DNA of 64,000 bases. Origin: Bog-473 sp963704355 (lineage in GTDB: Bacteria; Actinomycetota; Acidimicrobiia; Acidimicrobiales; RAAP-2). Position numbers and translations under genes: made by a program. The notes under the pieces were generated by a model. The model had not been told where the DNA came from, searched no databases, and saw nothing but the letters and a program-made list of their open reading frames with translations. Shown here piece after piece: positions 62,768-64,000 of this stretch (positions are counted from its first letter, which is position 1; each line of letters begins with the position of its first letter). The DNA is taken from positions 1 through 64,000 of the forward strand of contig OY969891.1 of assembly GCA_963704355.1 (NCBI GenBank), in the 5' to 3' direction.

Positions 62768-63023
62768 TTCAAAACGACACCGTGACCGGTCGCGTTGATG
62801 CTGGCTCTCGGAGTTGGTCTCCAGGTGGCAGGGCCACGGACATTGACGGCGAGTGCGAAGCTGACCGACCAGGGTCTACGACGGGTTCCACGGATCGCCG
62901 TCAGGCGCAGACTCTCTTCGGGTGAACGTACGTCAGACCTGGATTGCGATGGTGGTAAGCAGATCGTCGGTGGTTACGACTGGTGAAGTTCAGTACGTCG
63001 ATTTCTATCCTGGAGGTTTGTCC
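62768..63023. other. Gap between VOC and SnoaL genes
   Basis: Nothing recognised except the SnoaL ribosome-binding site at the right end. Confidence 0.35.
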
Positions 63024-63461
63024 ATGTCCAAGCAGCAGAATATTGCCGCCCAGCAAATCGGTGGTGAAATCGGGGTCTCTCACGACTACGAACGCTTCAG
63101 CGAAGTGATGGCCGAGAATTTGATCGACCACGATGCGGCTGAGGGCCAGGCCCCTGGCGTCGAGGGGACTAAGCAGTACTGGCGGAGTCTCGGAGAGTCG
63201 TTCCCAGACTTCAAGCTCGATGTCGATCTGTTCGAGGCCGACGACGACTACATCACGTTGGCCTATCGCCTGTCCGGGACTCACATAGGTGAGTACATGG
63301 GGTTCGATCCGACCGGCAAGCATTTTGAGGTCCGCTCAGTGCAGGTGGGACGGTTCGAAGATGGGCTGATGGTCGAGCGGTGGGGATCGACGGACATCCT
63401 CGGGATCCTGACGCAGCTCGGCCTCGTGAATCTGCCGCAGCCGGCGCTGGTGTCGGCGTAG
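63024..63461 (+). CDS. SnoaL-like (NTF2-fold) protein, ester cyclase type
   Basis: 145 residues; ATG 63024 follows TGGAGG. YERFSEVMAENLIDHDAAEGQAPGVEGTKQYWRSLGESFPDFKLDVDLFEADDDYITLAYRLSGTHIGEYMGFDPTGKHFEVRSVQVGRFEDGLMVERWGSTDILGILTQLGLV is the SnoaL polyketide-cyclase/ester-cyclase pattern: H.A..G..G...G.k.y...l...FPD; then G.H.GE..G..PTGk; then R...G.i.E.W...D. Probable hydrolase or cyclase of small molecules. With DUF3237 and VOC genes it forms a small catabolic group. Confidence 0.88.
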   Translation: MSKQQNIAAQQIGGEIGVSHDYERFSEVMAENLIDHDAAEGQAPGVEGTKQYWRSLGESFPDFKLDVDLFEADDDYITLAYRLSGTHIGEYMGFDPTGKHFEVRSVQVGRFEDGLMVERWGSTDILGILTQLGLVNLPQPALVSA

Positions 63462-63590
63462 TGAGAGTCCGACGGAGGTCCTGATACCGAACGGGAGTGC
63501 CGCGAGTTCGGGTGGCTCACCCAGGACGGAATAGTGGCCTTCACTCCGAACGGTTCGGTGTTCGGTCTCCGGCGGAAGCGGTTCCGGCGC

Positions 63591-64000
63591 TCAGCCCTGC
63601 ATGGGAATGGAGACGAAGAGCGACGTCCCATGGCCGGGGACACTCTCGACCACGAGGTGGCCACCGAGCGCCTCCGCTCTGTCCTCCAGCCCACGCAGGC
63701 CGGTTCCACCGTCGATGTCCACCCCGCCGATGCCATCGTCCTCGACGGTCACCAGGAGCTGTGACGTCGACTCTCGCACGTGCACTCGACCAGACGTGGC
63801 CCGCGAATGCTTCGCCACGTTAGCCAATCCCTCCGCCACCACGAAATAGGCGGCTGCCTCGACATGGGATGCATATCGACCGGCCGGTGCCACCACAGTG
63901 ACGGGTATCCGGGACCGTGACGCGATGGAATCCAGGGCAGCGAGGAGACCCCCCCTCGAGAGGATCCTCGGATGGAGACCCGCCGCAAGCTCACGGAGCT
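63591..64000 (-). CDS. Sensor histidine kinase, C-terminal part (runs off window)
   Basis: The frame is open from the right edge: LRELAAGLHPRILSRGGLLAALDSIASRSRIPVTVVAPAGRYASHVEAAAYFVVAEGLANVAKHSRAT (linker and N box) and VEDDGIGGVDIDGGTGLRGLEDRAEALGGHLVVESVPGHGTSLFVSIP (G boxes). This is the HATPase of a NarL-type kinase with HisKA_3 further right. The run of seven G at 63949-63955 keeps the frame intact. No partner regulator is visible in the window. Confidence 0.88.
   Translation of the reverse strand, partial: LRELAAGLHPRILSRGGLLAALDSIASRSRIPVTVVAPAGRYASHVEAAAYFVVAEGLANVAKHSRATSGRVHVRESTSQLLVTVEDDGIGGVDIDGGTGLRGLEDRAEALGGHLVVESVPGHGTSLFVSIPMQG

Noticed and set aside
1..64000. CRISPR array or prophage
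   Set aside because: No regularly spaced short repeats with unique spacers, and no phage structural or packaging genes were seen.

Overview
The window looks like the chromosome of a high-GC actinobacterium, probably an environmental lineage near Acidimicrobiia. This is inferred from gene families only: two F420-type luciferase-like oxidoreductases, an F420/PPOX-like protein, a mycothiol-dependent-isomerase-type protein, a WYL protein, a LAL-type LuxR regulator and several acyl-CoA genes. No rRNA and no complete tRNA is present.

Layout. 0.3-8.8 kb is an acyl-CoA catabolism block: paired acyl-CoA dehydrogenases, TetR, a StrR/ParB-type regulator, enoyl-CoA hydratase, a two-domain CaiB CoA-transferase and a hydratase remnant. 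8.9-13.7 kb is a patchwork: recombinase-tail-like HTH proteins, an HD protein, HxlR, an SDR remnant, LLM and MDMPI. 13.9-20.5 kb is transport: MarR, a ClC channel, a KdpD-like membrane sensor without a kinase, a CaCA exchanger, and an NCS1 permease behind a TPP riboswitch (CytX type). 21-38 kb holds WYL, two DUF302/hydrolase pairs, a methyltransferase, DHA2 and MMPL exporters, two HxlR regulators and a two-component operon. 40-45 kb holds an MFS exporter, quinone-oxidoreductase, SDR, LLM and TetR. 45-50 kb holds a large LuxR/LAL regulator and an IS1380 element. 50-56 kb holds a DUF302-MFS operon, a third DUF302/hydrolase neighbourhood, an aquaporin and a PPOX protein. 56.9-64 kb holds NDH-2, MFS, DUF3237, VOC and SnoaL proteins and a partial histidine kinase.

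The most unusual structure is a dispersed non-coding module. It has a conserved left part, a tandem repeat GTGTCTTTACGTGTCTTTAC or a variant, a stem-loop and a tRNA 3'-half-like sequence. It occurs near 20.6-21.0, 38.0-39.9 and 56.3-56.7 kb, with partial copies at 12.5 and 45.0 kb, and it divides the accessory genes into blocks of about 17-19 kb. This suggests serial integration at att-like sites. An IS3 element has inserted exactly into the 38-39.9 kb copy, and both IS elements can be delimited with target duplications.

Many otherwise conserved genes between 0.3 and 27 kb, and one at 41.6 kb, carry single-base frameshifts. From this sequence alone, decay cannot be separated from sequencing error.
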